NCBI GenBank assembly: GCA_964580455.1
Contig: CAZOKO010000046.1
Location: 1-19,853, forward strand
Source of the DNA: CAZOKO01 sp964580455
GTDB taxonomy: Bacteria; Desulfobacterota; WTBG01
Direction of reading: 5' to 3'
DNA: 19,853 nt
The number at the start of each line of letters is the position of its first letter. The first letter of the stretch is position 1. The notes beneath the pieces were generated by a model. It was not told the origin of the DNA and made no database searches. It saw nothing but the letters and a program-made list of their open reading frames with translations. Position numbers and translations under genes: made by a program. Shown piece by piece: positions 9,124 to 16,576 of the stretch.

Positions 9124-9249
9124 CCAAAAAGGATAAGTTAAAATTCCGCAACACGCATTTATTTTTTCCACAAGTTTTTCTTCCAGCCGGTGTTTATTCA
9201 GGTAAAGGAGTTGAAAACCAAAACATTAAAGAAAGGATGGTGATTATCA

Positions 9250-9786
9250 ATGAAAAAAACTAAACTTACACTACTAGGAATAGCTGTCATGAGCACCTTT
9301 CTCCTTACCTCCAGTGCAATGGCCTGGAGAGGTGGTATGGGAAGAGGTATGGGAGGTTTCGGAGCGGGACCAGATGGTTGTATATTCTTTTCTGTCCCCA
9401 ATCTCGCTGAAGAGCAGTCAGCAAAACTGACCGATCTTCAAAAAAGTTTTATTATGGATACTTCAAAGCTAAGAAGTGATCTCGCGGTTAAAAGAATTGA
9501 ACTTAATCAACTCCTTAGACAATCACAGCCCAAAAAAGAAGAAGTAATGGCAAAACAGGAAGAACTCTCTAATCTCCAGTCACAGCTTCAGCAAAAATGC
9601 TTGAGCAAACAATTGGACATGAGAAAAATCCTGACTGAGGAACAACTCTCTCAACTTCCCCCATATGGATTGGGCCCCTATCAGGGAAGTACGAGAGGCT
9701 ATGGCCCACAGCAAGGGCAAGGTTTCGGTCCTGGCGCAGGAGGAAGCGGGAATAACATGCGCGGACGCAGACCTTGCTGGTGGTAA
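9250..9786 (+). CDS. Spy/CpxP-like periplasmic protein (LTxxQ family)
   Basis: A 178-residue exported protein. Residues 1-25 form a classic signal peptide (basic MKKTK, hydrophobic core, SSAMA before the cleavage site). After a Gly/Met/Trp-rich stretch (26-42) comes a Gln/Glu/Leu-rich helical segment, about 53-125, ending in LTEEQLSQLP, which contains the LTxxQ motif of the Spy/CpxP/ZraP family. These proteins act in the periplasm as chaperones or metal-stress proteins. The C-terminus is rich in Gly, Pro and Gln and ends near a Cys-Trp-Trp. The Met/Gly-rich flanks may bind metal, but this is a guess. A GGTGAT sequence 8-13 bases before the ATG can act as ribosome binding site. No two-component system lies next to it; the next ORF is convergent and very short. 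Confidence 0.75.
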   Translation: MKKTKLTLLGIAVMSTFLLTSSAMAWRGGMGRGMGGFGAGPDGCIFFSVPNLAEEQSAKLTDLQKSFIMDTSKLRSDLAVKRIELNQLLRQSQPKKEEVMAKQEELSNLQSQLQQKCLSKQLDMRKILTEEQLSQLPPYGLGPYQGSTRGYGPQQGQGFGPGAGGSGNNMRGRRPCWW

Positions 9787-9904
9787 CAAACATTTTTGCA
9801 AAAATATTTGTTGACTACCGCTGCAGTTTCTGCCATAATATTTTGTATCAGAGTAAGGGGGGTCGGGGACAGGAGATTGTAACTTGCCAAGGCAGTTGCC
9901 TTTG

Positions 9905-10015
9905 TCAGCCTTTCCCAAACCCTCTTTTTTCTTGTCTTCCTTCTACAATCCTCAAATAGATGCATAGCAATACCAGAGCTACAAACAAGCCTGCAATTTG
10001 AACCGTTGATAACAT
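9905..10015 (-). CDS. Predicted 36-residue single-span membrane protein
   Basis: A very short ORF supported by a perfect AGGAGG sequence (10021-10026) five bases before its ATG. The product begins MLSTVQIAGLF, has one hydrophobic helix (about residues 5-24) and a basic tail, EGRQEKRGFGKG. This is the layout of small membrane accessory subunits, but I do not recognise the family. A TATAAT sequence about 75 bases upstream of the ATG (10092-10097 on the minus strand) could be part of a promoter. It is convergent with the Spy-like gene, with about 120 bases between stop codons. Confidence 0.45.
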   Translation of the reverse strand: MLSTVQIAGLFVALVLLCIYLRIVEGRQEKRGFGKG

Positions 10016-10236
10016 AAATACCTCCTATCTAATATTTCTGTTATGATTTCTAGATTCCTTTCGCAACACTGCACACATCTGTATTATTCACATTATACAC
10101 TGCACCTGTGACGAATCTGGTCATTTACTTTTTTAACAACAGAGAAAGGCCTGAATAATAAGAGTTTTCATACACTTCTCAAATATTAAGTATTAGTTAT
10201 GCAAAAACTTTCCCATCATTCATTTCTCTTAGATAC
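10016..10236. other. Intergenic region between the small membrane ORF and the macrodomain gene
   Basis: Divergent intergenic DNA, AT-rich. Apart from the AGGAGG site and TATAAT box of the small minus-strand ORF and the plus-strand macrodomain promoter that follows it, I see no gene, repeat or clear structure. The stretch 9787-9904, between the Spy-like gene and the small ORF, also holds no gene. Confidence 0.5.
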
Positions 10237-10265
10237 TTGACATAATTAAGAAAAGAGGATATTTT
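10237..10265 (+). promoter_or_regulatory. Promoter of the macrodomain gene
   Basis: TTGACA (10237-10242), a 17-base spacer and TATTTT (10260-10265), about 35 bases before the start codon at 10301. The consensus -35 box and ideal spacing make it a convincing sigma-70 promoter, probably also serving the two downstream genes. Confidence 0.6.
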
Positions 10266-10300
10266 AAAATCTTACACGTAACTTTTTCAGGAAAAGAATC

Positions 10301-10858
10301 ATGAAAGCAAAAATTATAAACTCAACTCTCGAATTAGTGGAAGGGGATATTACTAAACAGAAGGTAGATGCCATCGTTAATGCTGCAAATACCACCCTGT
10401 TGGGAGGTGGTGGAGTAGATGGTGCCATACACAGAGCTGGAGGACATGCTATTTTAGAAGAATGCAGAAAGATAGGTGGCTGTCCAACCGGCGAAGCGGT
10501 TATTACTACTGGCGGCAATCTTCCTGCCAAATATGTAATTCACACTGTCGGTCCTGTATGGCATGATGGTTCTCGCAGGGGACCTGAACTGCTGCGGAAT
10601 GCCTATAAAAATTCTCTATTGCAAGCTGAAGAAAACAATCTGGCAAGCATTGCTTTTCCATCTATCAGCACCGGTGCCTATCGATTCCCTATAGATAAAG
10701 CTTCGCATATTGCGCTCTTAACCGTTATTGAACACTTAAAAGGTAAAACTAATATCAAAACCGCTCTCTTTGTTCTCTTTGGTCCTTCTGCATTTGAAGC
10801 TTACAAAAAAACCCTGCAGCAATTGCTTACCGAGGATAAGGATATCAAACTAATATAA
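10301..10858 (+). CDS. Macrodomain O-acetyl-ADP-ribose deacetylase (MacroD/YmdB type)
   Basis: Cytosolic enzyme of the MacroD class, which hydrolyses O-acetyl-ADP-ribose and removes mono-ADP-ribose from acidic residues or nucleic acids. The 185-residue protein spans a single macrodomain. The ADP-ribose-binding signature is complete: DAIVNAANTTLLGGGGVDGAIHRAGG starts near residue 24 (quoted in parts: DAIVNAANTTLL, then GGGGVDGAIHRAGG), followed by the phosphate loop SISTGAYRFP near 122-131. Catalytic-region residues of the class (Asn in NAAN, Asp in GGVDGAIH) are present. The family is usually about 170-190 residues, so it is full length. It may share a transcript with the GspC-like gene 30 bases downstream, although no functional link is evident. 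Confidence 0.9.
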   Translation: MKAKIINSTLELVEGDITKQKVDAIVNAANTTLLGGGGVDGAIHRAGGHAILEECRKIGGCPTGEAVITTGGNLPAKYVIHTVGPVWHDGSRRGPELLRNAYKNSLLQAEENNLASIAFPSISTGAYRFPIDKASHIALLTVIEHLKGKTNIKTALFVLFGPSAFEAYKKTLQQLLTEDKDIKLI

Positions 10859-10888
10859 CCAGTTTCGTGTTACGAGTTTTAATACATT

Positions 10889-11779
10889 ATGTCAAAATAC
10901 TACTACATAGCAATAGGCTTAATTGCAGGGCTACTGATTATCGCCCTTACTGTAATATCCCAGATCGACAAAACCATACTCAATCCATCAAAAACTCCTG
11001 CTGGCACCGTTAAATCTGACTCATCTCCTCAGATAGATAAACAACCATACCATAACCTGTCTTCCAAAAAACGAAATGATAACACCTCATACTCAAAATC
11101 TTCTGTTAAAAAAAAATCAGCTGACAAGCCATATTTTCCACCTGACATTCTCAACCTGAGGCTTGTTGGAACAACTGTATTCGGAGAAAAGTCTTCTGTT
11201 ATTATAGAGGACATTATCAAAGGCACTCAGGGATTTTACCGTTTAGGAGATATCATAAAAGGATTTACAATAACTAAAATCCTAAAAGATAGTACCACCC
11301 TGACCAAAAAAGATCAGGAACTGGTGCTAAAATTAGCCCAGGGGGGTGTTCCTCTCCAATCAGGAGAATTTGCCAGAAAAACAGGTGAATCATCCTGGAT
11401 GGTATCTGCAGATAAACTTACAGACATGGTAAGCAATATTAACCAGTATGTAGGACAAGTAGTTGCCTACCAGCACCGTGAGAACGGCAAACCCGCTGGT
11501 TTCCGAATTCGCCATTTAGAAGAAGGAAATGATTTTGAAAAACTGGGGATTGAAAATAGAGATATCATAAAGAAGGTAAACAGCCGGGAAGTAAATGATC
11601 TGCCAGACGTTTTAAAGACAGTTTATCAACTGAGTGACGAAACTACTTTCCAAATAGAAGTGGATAGAAATGGTCAGACAGAAACCCTGAATTACCAGTT
11701 AGACAAAAAAGCAAATACGCTCGTGCCTATCATCTCCGGCATGCTCAACACTACCCTTAACATAAAAGATAAAAAGTAA
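10889..11779 (+). CDS. GspC-like type II secretion protein with PDZ domain
   Basis: Inner-membrane protein of 296 residues resembling GspC, which links the inner-membrane platform of the type II secretion system to the outer-membrane secretin. Residues 5-25 are a single transmembrane helix with a short cytoplasmic N-terminus. A Lys/Ser-rich linker (about 33-80) leads to the homology region, about 86-145, with LRLVGTTVFGEKSSVIIED and the GFYRLGDIIKGFTITKIL segment, which would bind secretin. A PDZ domain covers about 190-272 (GFRIRHLEEGNDFEKLGIENRD in pieces, then DIIKKVNSREVNDLPDVL). No other gsp genes are nearby, so it is an orphan copy in this window. It is followed after one base by the next gene, suggesting co-transcription. 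Confidence 0.75.
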   Translation: MSKYYYIAIGLIAGLLIIALTVISQIDKTILNPSKTPAGTVKSDSSPQIDKQPYHNLSSKKRNDNTSYSKSSVKKKSADKPYFPPDILNLRLVGTTVFGEKSSVIIEDIIKGTQGFYRLGDIIKGFTITKILKDSTTLTKKDQELVLKLAQGGVPLQSGEFARKTGESSWMVSADKLTDMVSNINQYVGQVVAYQHRENGKPAGFRIRHLEEGNDFEKLGIENRDIIKKVNSREVNDLPDVLKTVYQLSDETTFQIEVDRNGQTETLNYQLDKKANTLVPIISGMLNTTLNIKDKK

Positions 11780-11780
11780 T

Positions 11781-12158
11781 ATGAAATGGTTTCTATACTT
11801 TATGAGTATCTATTTTATCATTGTAGGGATTATTTTCATACTTTACACTGACTGGACAAAAAAGCTTTTCCAGAAAATGCTAAAGGGCTTTAATTTTAGA
11901 TGGTTCTTTCCCCTTCAATTGATAATTGGTGTTCTTTTCATTTTCTCCACAGACTTGACTCACCATCCGTGGTTTGTCCTGGCACTGGGATTTTTAATCC
12001 TGGGAAAGGGAATCTATATCCTCTTATCCCCTAAGAAACATATTGATACTATTATAAACTGGTGGATTTATAAAGTCAGTGATATCGCCTATCGCTTCTG
12101 GGGTCTCGTTATCCTGATTTTAGGAATCACCCTCCTTTCCCTGTTCCCTGCACCCTGA
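11781..12158 (+). CDS. Small four-helix membrane protein of unknown function
   Basis: A 125-residue protein with four hydrophobic segments at about 4-23, 42-59, 65-83 and 104-122. Short charged loops (TDWTKKLFQKMLKGF and SPKKHIDTIINWW) separate them. I do not recognise the family; the layout recalls small DUF-type integral membrane proteins. The start lies one base after the stop of the GspC-like gene, so the two are almost certainly translated from one mRNA. It ends the plus-strand cluster; the next gene is convergent, about 445 bases away. Confidence 0.65.
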   Translation: MKWFLYFMSIYFIIVGIIFILYTDWTKKLFQKMLKGFNFRWFFPLQLIIGVLFIFSTDLTHHPWFVLALGFLILGKGIYILLSPKKHIDTIINWWIYKVSDIAYRFWGLVILILGITLLSLFPAP

Positions 12159-12603
12159 CCCCTCTACCCTAGAAACAGCCTGATTTAGAAAATATTTATC
12201 ATTACAAGCAATCTTTACTTCTCAACAATTGCAATTATCTATAAATAACATAACTATTATGAAATGGGGTGGAGTCTATGCTGTTCAGGGTGGTATATAA
12301 AAACCCCCAGCATTGTTGTTGAGGGTTATCGAAAGGAAAAATGGGAATAAATCTTACTTATATTTATTCTCTATACAATGTGGGGTGTAATACTGGTGTC
12401 TGGTCATCATCCCATAGTGGGATTTTAAGGGACTTGTATAAACACTAAATGCTGAAAACCATTTATTAATAAGGGTTAAAAAAGTCAAAGTGTTTTGGGC
12501 ACTGATTTGAATTTACTTTAAAACTTCTAATTGGGTTTATCGAGGGATTAATCTTGTCCGATTCTTCCGGATTGCTTCTGATTTTTCATCTGCCCCAATG
12601 ACT
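12159..12603. other. 445-bp convergent intergenic region
   Basis: No convincing gene. It contains two weak, mutually exclusive hairpins sharing AACCCCCAGCA (about 12278-12330), a short palindrome ATCCCA-TAG-TGGGAT near 12410-12425 followed by TTT that may act as a poor terminator, and a 35-codon plus-strand ORF (12341-12448) preceded by AAAGGA. None is strong enough to name. Confidence 0.5.
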
Positions 12604-14532
12604 TTAACGATAGGGTTTCAGTAATTCCAACAGTCTTGTATCAACTCGACATCCACGTTCTGCTGCTTTATCTAAATGAATTATTGCCAATTTATAATTC
12701 CCTCTGTAGTAGTAAGTAACGCCAAGATTGTTGTATGCATCTGAAAAACTGGGATCCAAGGAAAGGGTCTCCTTATATTCAGAAATAGCCTCATCCAACT
12801 TATCTTTTTTGCAATAGGCAAGTCCCAGATTATAATGTGCTTTTGTTAAGTCGGGGTTGATGGCAAGTGCCTTTTTGTATTCCGAGATGGAATCATCCAG
12901 CAGCCCTTTTTTATAATAGGCAAGTCCCAGATTATAATGTGCTTTTGTTAAGTCGGGGTTGATGGCAAGTGCCTTTTTGTATTCCGAGATGGAATCATCC
13001 AGCAGCCCTTTTTTATAATAGGCAAGTCCCAGATTATTATGTGCATCTTCATAATTGGAATTGAGCTGTATTGCCTGCTGATAATGATGGATCGCCTCGT
13101 CAATCTTTCCCTCTTTTTGGAAAATTTCCCCAATAGAAACATGTGCCTGGAAAGACTCCCGGTCTGTGTACAACCATTGACTAATAAAAACCTTATGATT
13201 CTTAAAGTATGTGTTGCGATTGAAACTAATTGCACCACACGCAACCAGAAGCGAGATCCCGGCAACAGTTATACCTCGCCGGGTCGACGGACGATTCCAA
13301 AATATTGAGACCAGTACTCCTACCATACCGATCACTCCCATTAACGCCAAGAATCCATATCGCTCTGCAAAACGTGCTTCTTGGACCAACAGGTTGCCCG
13401 TCGGCAATAATGCCAGAATAAACCATCCCAACCAGAAAAGCACCTTAGAACGTACAACCGACCACTTCCTGTAAGTTGCCACGATTAACAAGATTAAAAC
13501 GGCAAGCACCAGCAGTTGACGCCAGGCTGATATCCATACCTTCAACTTTGGCTCATAAACAAGTTCGACAAATGGGACGAACATCGTCTGCAGCGTGTAT
13601 AAGAACGACAGGAAGGGGCCGGAAGGACTGTTGAAAACTGCAAAACGGTACTCCCCCGTACCGCCAAACATCAGCCAACGGATCAGAAAATAAACGAGCA
13701 GGATCAAGAATACGGGGGTGTAACGCCGCACCCACCTATACAGGCTCCGTCCCGGAGCATCCGCAGAAATGCCTAGCATGTCAGCCAGAACAAACAGGCC
13801 TGGCACAATTACTGCCTGCTCCTTGCTCAAGAGCGACAGGCCAAACATAGCCATTGCCAAGACATACCACCCCCTGGCAGAGAGCAGAAAAGCATACACC
13901 GATGCTATAACAAAGACTGCGGGGATTAGTGTTTCCCTACCCGAACAGATCGGGTAGACAGTACATGATGCAATCGGATGGACTGCAAACAGCCCCGCTC
14001 CAACGAGTGCGGGCAGAGTTCGGATATTGAAGGCAGGCAACCGCAGCAGAGCGTATGTCAAAAGAGCAGCAACCCCCATCAGCACGGCGTTGAAAAGGTG
14101 ATACTGCCCGGGGTCATTTTCATGGATGAACTTCTGGCCGACCATTGTCAACCGACAAACAGGCCGGTAATATGGAAGGTTGTACCAGTGTCGCTCGCCA
14201 AAGACTCTGAATATATCGACTAATGACCGGGGTGTAGCTTGGTCCAAAATCAAAGTGTGATCGTCGTAAAGAAAATCATTGGACATCGACGGTAGATACA
14301 ATGCTATTACCAAAACAAACAATATCACCGGCACGATTTTCTGCCACAGAGTCGAACCTGCCCGGCTTGTCCTTTTTTCTTGCAAAGAAGGTTTTGCTTG
14401 ATCTTTTGTTCGTTTCTCAAAGATTTTTTTATTCTTACCATTTTTTGTGTATAAAGTCTTTTTCGCAGTTTTGGCTTTCCTTGCAATTTTTTTCATCTTA
14501 GATCGGCTGGTATTTTCACTATCTGCAACCAT
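12604..14532 (-). CDS. TMTC-like multi-span membrane protein with TPR repeats
   Basis: A 642-residue protein combining a polytopic membrane domain with C-terminal tetratricopeptide repeats, as in TMTC/PMT-superfamily (GT-C fold) mannosyltransferase-like proteins. A Lys-rich cytoplasmic N-terminus (1-60) precedes the first helix (about 63-82). Next come the loop NDFLYDDHTLI, with the paired Asp90-Asp91 expected of a GT-C active site, YYRPV (121-125), HLFNAVLM (145-152), SGRETLIPA (197-205), SKEQAVIVPG (236-245) and ERYGFLA (390-396), all close to TMTC family motifs. About nine to ten transmembrane segments end near residue 437. Five TPR units fill about 463-632; units two and three are identical because of a 102-bp DNA duplication. 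A sugar transfer role is inferred from the family only. No glycan gene cluster is adjacent. Confidence 0.75.
   Translation of the reverse strand: MVADSENTSRSKMKKIARKAKTAKKTLYTKNGKNKKIFEKRTKDQAKPSLQEKRTSRAGSTLWQKIVPVILFVLVIALYLPSMSNDFLYDDHTLILDQATPRSLVDIFRVFGERHWYNLPYYRPVCRLTMVGQKFIHENDPGQYHLFNAVLMGVAALLTYALLRLPAFNIRTLPALVGAGLFAVHPIASCTVYPICSGRETLIPAVFVIASVYAFLLSARGWYVLAMAMFGLSLLSKEQAVIVPGLFVLADMLGISADAPGRSLYRWVRRYTPVFLILLVYFLIRWLMFGGTGEYRFAVFNSPSGPFLSFLYTLQTMFVPFVELVYEPKLKVWISAWRQLLVLAVLILLIVATYRKWSVVRSKVLFWLGWFILALLPTGNLLVQEARFAERYGFLALMGVIGMVGVLVSIFWNRPSTRRGITVAGISLLVACGAISFNRNTYFKNHKVFISQWLYTDRESFQAHVSIGEIFQKEGKIDEAIHHYQQAIQLNSNYEDAHNNLGLAYYKKGLLDDSISEYKKALAINPDLTKAHYNLGLAYYKKGLLDDSISEYKKALAINPDLTKAHYNLGLAYCKKDKLDEAISEYKETLSLDPSFSDAYNNLGVTYYYRGNYKLAIIHLDKAAERGCRVDTRLLELLKPYR
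12813..13037. repeat. Perfect 102-bp tandem duplication within TPR coding sequence
   Basis: The sequence beginning AATAGGCAAGTCCCAGATTA at 12813 recurs at 12915 and, in part, at 13017, with an exact 102-base period and no differences seen between the two full copies. 102 bases encode 34 residues, one TPR. The other TPR units in the gene are diverged at DNA level, so this duplication is recent or kept uniform by recombination. Confidence 0.9.
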
Positions 14533-14631
14533 TTCGCGACTTACAGACAGGCAGAATTAACGTGATTTCTCAAATCATCTATATTGACGATCGAAACAGT
14601 TGATCGCTTATTCATTGTATTTTTGAACTTT

Positions 14632-14910
14632 TTAAAAGAGATTCTGAAGGAACCCAATCATTCCATTTGTGATAATAGAACTATAGGAGATGATCCTTTG
14701 TGTGTCAATAACGATTTCCACTTCAGTATTAAACATGGCTTCCTTACCTTTTCCGTCGCGATACCCTTTTTCAACACTGCCTGCTAAAGTCGACAGGTTC
14801 CCGGCAATTGTTTTTACCTGACATCCTTTTTCATAGATTATTTGAGGAGTTTCTTTTGGAGGTTTTGGCTCCCATTTTCTCCAGTCCTCAACAGGATCGG
14901 ATGATGGGGT
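14632..14910 (-). pseudogene. Remnant of an unidentified gene lacking its 5' end
   Basis: A 92-codon open frame with coding character but no usable ATG, GTG or TTG near its beginning; it is closed upstream by an in-frame TAA at 14911-14913. The translation includes DPVEDWRKWEPKPPKETPQ, then IIYEKGCQVKTIAGNL, STLAGSVEKGYRDGKGKEAM and FNTEVEIVIDTQRIISYSS, and ends GFLQNLF. The composition is that of a folded protein, not a shadow frame. The only internal Met (KEAMFNT) would leave about 35 residues. It is most likely the 3' piece of a gene whose front was lost. I do not recognise the family. It sits between the TPR gene and a strong terminator, in the direction of both neighbours. Confidence 0.45.
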
Positions 14911-14972
14911 TTATGGTAGTGTAAGTTTTCCACATGAAATTGACACACACAATATGTTGATATGCAAAAGAG

Positions 14973-15009
14973 AAAGGCAGGAGTCCCTCCTTTTAGAACT
15001 CCTGCCTTT
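14973..15009 (-). terminator. Bidirectional Rho-independent terminator
   Basis: AAAGGCAGGAGT (14973-14984) and ACTCCTGCCTTT (14998-15009) make a perfect 12-bp stem with a 13-base loop. On the minus strand the stem is followed by a T-rich tract ending TCTCTTTT. It lies about 25 bases after the stop of the cohesin/dockerin gene, which it should terminate. The T run on the plus strand is shorter, but termination there is also possible. Confidence 0.9.
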
Positions 15010-15032
15010 TCATAAGCGTTGCCCAATTCAAG

Positions 15033-15846
15033 TTAATATATCACACCAGTATAGTAGAAGGTACAGCAATCCTGCCTGTTAAGCGTCATGTCAATCAGTA
15101 CCATGATGTCGAGGATGTCGATGCTGCCATCAGGAGCAGTACAATTAGGCGGTGTACCGGTAGGTACATCCGCCCGTATTGCCTGACAATCATCCGGTGT
15201 GGCCATCGTCAAGGCAAAGTCAACTTCACACATGACATCATAAATATCGACTATTCCATCACCACAGTCCCAAACAGGAGTTAAAGGATCATCAGGAGGA
15301 CACACATCCCCACACACAAAAGGACAGACCGTTCCTGGCAATCCAGCTGTTGTTAACTCATAACCTTCATAATTACTTGCAATGATGTTTTCTGGTATTT
15401 GGGTAAGGCAAGCGGTTCCCGGGCAATCTTCTGAAAGATCGAACATCTCATAGACGATGGTTACGATATCGCAGAGTCCGGGATTAATGGCACAACCGGG
15501 GTTTTTGCAGAACAGGATGACCCTGCAACAACCATTGGGAAGTTCAAGCACAGCACAGTCAAACATGGTGGTTCGCTCGGTGAGTTCACAATCGACACAA
15601 GCCATACAATCAATAGGGTCATCAGCCACATCGTATTCACACATATCAAACTGAATACCGCCTACAAGATCTTCCGGATTGTCAAGGCAAATGGGTTTCT
15701 TGCAGGCATTTGTCTGACCGGGGGTACAGAATATATTTTGTGGTTCGAGCATAACCTGGGCTGATAAAAAGCAAAACTGTCCCGGTAACGATTCCACCCC
15801 AAGTGGAAAGCGAAACAACAAGATATAGTATATCATGAATCAGCAT
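15033..15846 (-). CDS. Secreted Cys-rich cohesin/dockerin-type protein, probable frameshift near N-terminus
   Basis: An exported protein with a cohesin-like beta domain and a type I dockerin. The cohesin-like part covers about 26-135 (QVMLEPQNIFCTPG, then LVGGIQFDMCEYD). The dockerin (about 188-258, numbered from the ATG at 15836) has two calcium loops: DCGDGIVDIYD and APDGSIDILDI. From residue 26 on, 24 of 242 residues are Cys, suggesting many disulfides or metal sites. The main frame alone starts at 15836 without a good signal peptide. The overlapping frame from ATG 15846 encodes one, MLIHDILYLVVSLSTW and GGIVTGTVLLF; removing one base from the A5 run at 15766-15770 joins it to SAQVMLEPQ. 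This is either a sequencing error or an inactivating mutation. It may bind other dockerin or cohesin proteins at the cell surface. A strong terminator follows. Confidence 0.7.
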
Positions 15847-16200
15847 TGTCCGGTTAAGTTTTTGCAAATGAAGAATCAAAAAAGTATTAATACCACTAAG
15901 ATTAAAACTAACCTTGACTGGTACGCTATTATTGGATCCCCTCTTGCTATCAGCACAGAGGCATCTGCTAGCTTTAGGAAGGTGTTTAAACCAATGTATG
16001 ATCCAGAATATTTCTAAAATATCCATAATTTTTCACCAGATGCAATTGCACATCTTGCAATCATTTCTAGTTGACACACGAGAGGGGTTTTCACTATACT
16101 TACCCCATCAAAAAGCGATTTCTTATCAATTCCAATCTTGGCACAGGCTAACCCGATAAAACAGCAAGGTCAATAGTAGACGTTTCATTCATGCACATGC
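15847..16200. other. Intergenic region upstream of the secreted-protein genes
   Basis: AT-rich DNA between the divergently arranged cohesin/dockerin and BNR genes. It contains a 10-bp palindrome TGCAATTGCA (about 16041-16050) and a promoter-like sequence at 16071-16100, listed separately. No gene is apparent. Confidence 0.5.
16071..16100 (+). promoter_or_regulatory. Sigma-70-like promoter reading toward the BNR gene
   Basis: TTGACA (16071-16076), an 18-base spacer and TATACT (16095-16100). The nearest downstream plus-strand gene is the BNR protein at 16577, which would then have a leader of about 470 bases containing the MITE-like element. Confidence 0.5.
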
Positions 16201-16308
16201 TAGTATCTCGTATCGTAATTTTCAATACTAGTTTTGAGCAACTGACCCTAATGATTATAAGTATTCATATCGGTTTTTACGTGTGCGAATTTATGATACG
16301 AGACACTA
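16201..16308. mobile_element. MITE-like 108-bp element with 14-bp inverted ends
   Basis: TAGTATCTCGTATC (16201-16214) and GATACGAGACACTA (16295-16308) are inverted copies with one mismatch. An inner pair (AATACT and AGTATT) can extend a hairpin. The ends include TA on both sides, compatible with TA target duplication as in IS630/Tc1-type elements. There is no coding capacity. The mobile nature is inferred from structure only. Confidence 0.4.
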
Positions 16309-16576
16309 TCTACCCTGAAATCAGACTACATCTTAATGGACATCATGCACAAGCAGACCCTTGACGCCCTAAATCTCAGCCAGTTGCTCCAGGGAGAGAG
16401 AATCTTTACTTGGGGAGAGGTGAAAGGTCTAAATTGAGGAAGTAAATTATTGCGGATTTCTGCTTGCGGGAAGCATGTTTAAGTTTCGTTTGGATCGAGC
16501 GGTTGAGGTTTCGCAACTCGCAACGCAAATACTCTTGACTTCAACATGTCGTAAGATTTCAGAGATATTAGAGGCT

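Noticed and set aside
9850..9885. GGGG-rich stretch (GGGGGGTCGGGGACAG) resembling a dispersed repeat
   Set aside because: No internal symmetry and no second copy in the window, so a repeat cannot be supported from this sequence.
12278..12330. Two alternative hairpins resembling an attenuator
   Set aside because: The stems are weak and bulged, and no gene lies downstream in either direction for them to control.
12341..12448. 35-codon plus-strand ORF preceded by AAAGGA
   Set aside because: The composition is unremarkable, there is no clear domain or helix, and it lies in a convergent intergenic region.
14895..14903. Extra copy of GATCGGATG, the fic operator half-site
   Set aside because: A single 9-mer without an inverted partner at 15-base spacing, inside the gene remnant; chance is likely.
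14838..15026. Minus-strand 62-codon ORF starting MGNAYEKAG
   Set aside because: Its first part is the terminator hairpin and the rest is a wrong frame of the gene remnant.
16336..16437. 33-codon plus-strand ORF (MDIMHKQTLDALN...)
   Set aside because: No ribosome binding site and no family recognised; it could be a gene remnant, but the evidence is too thin.
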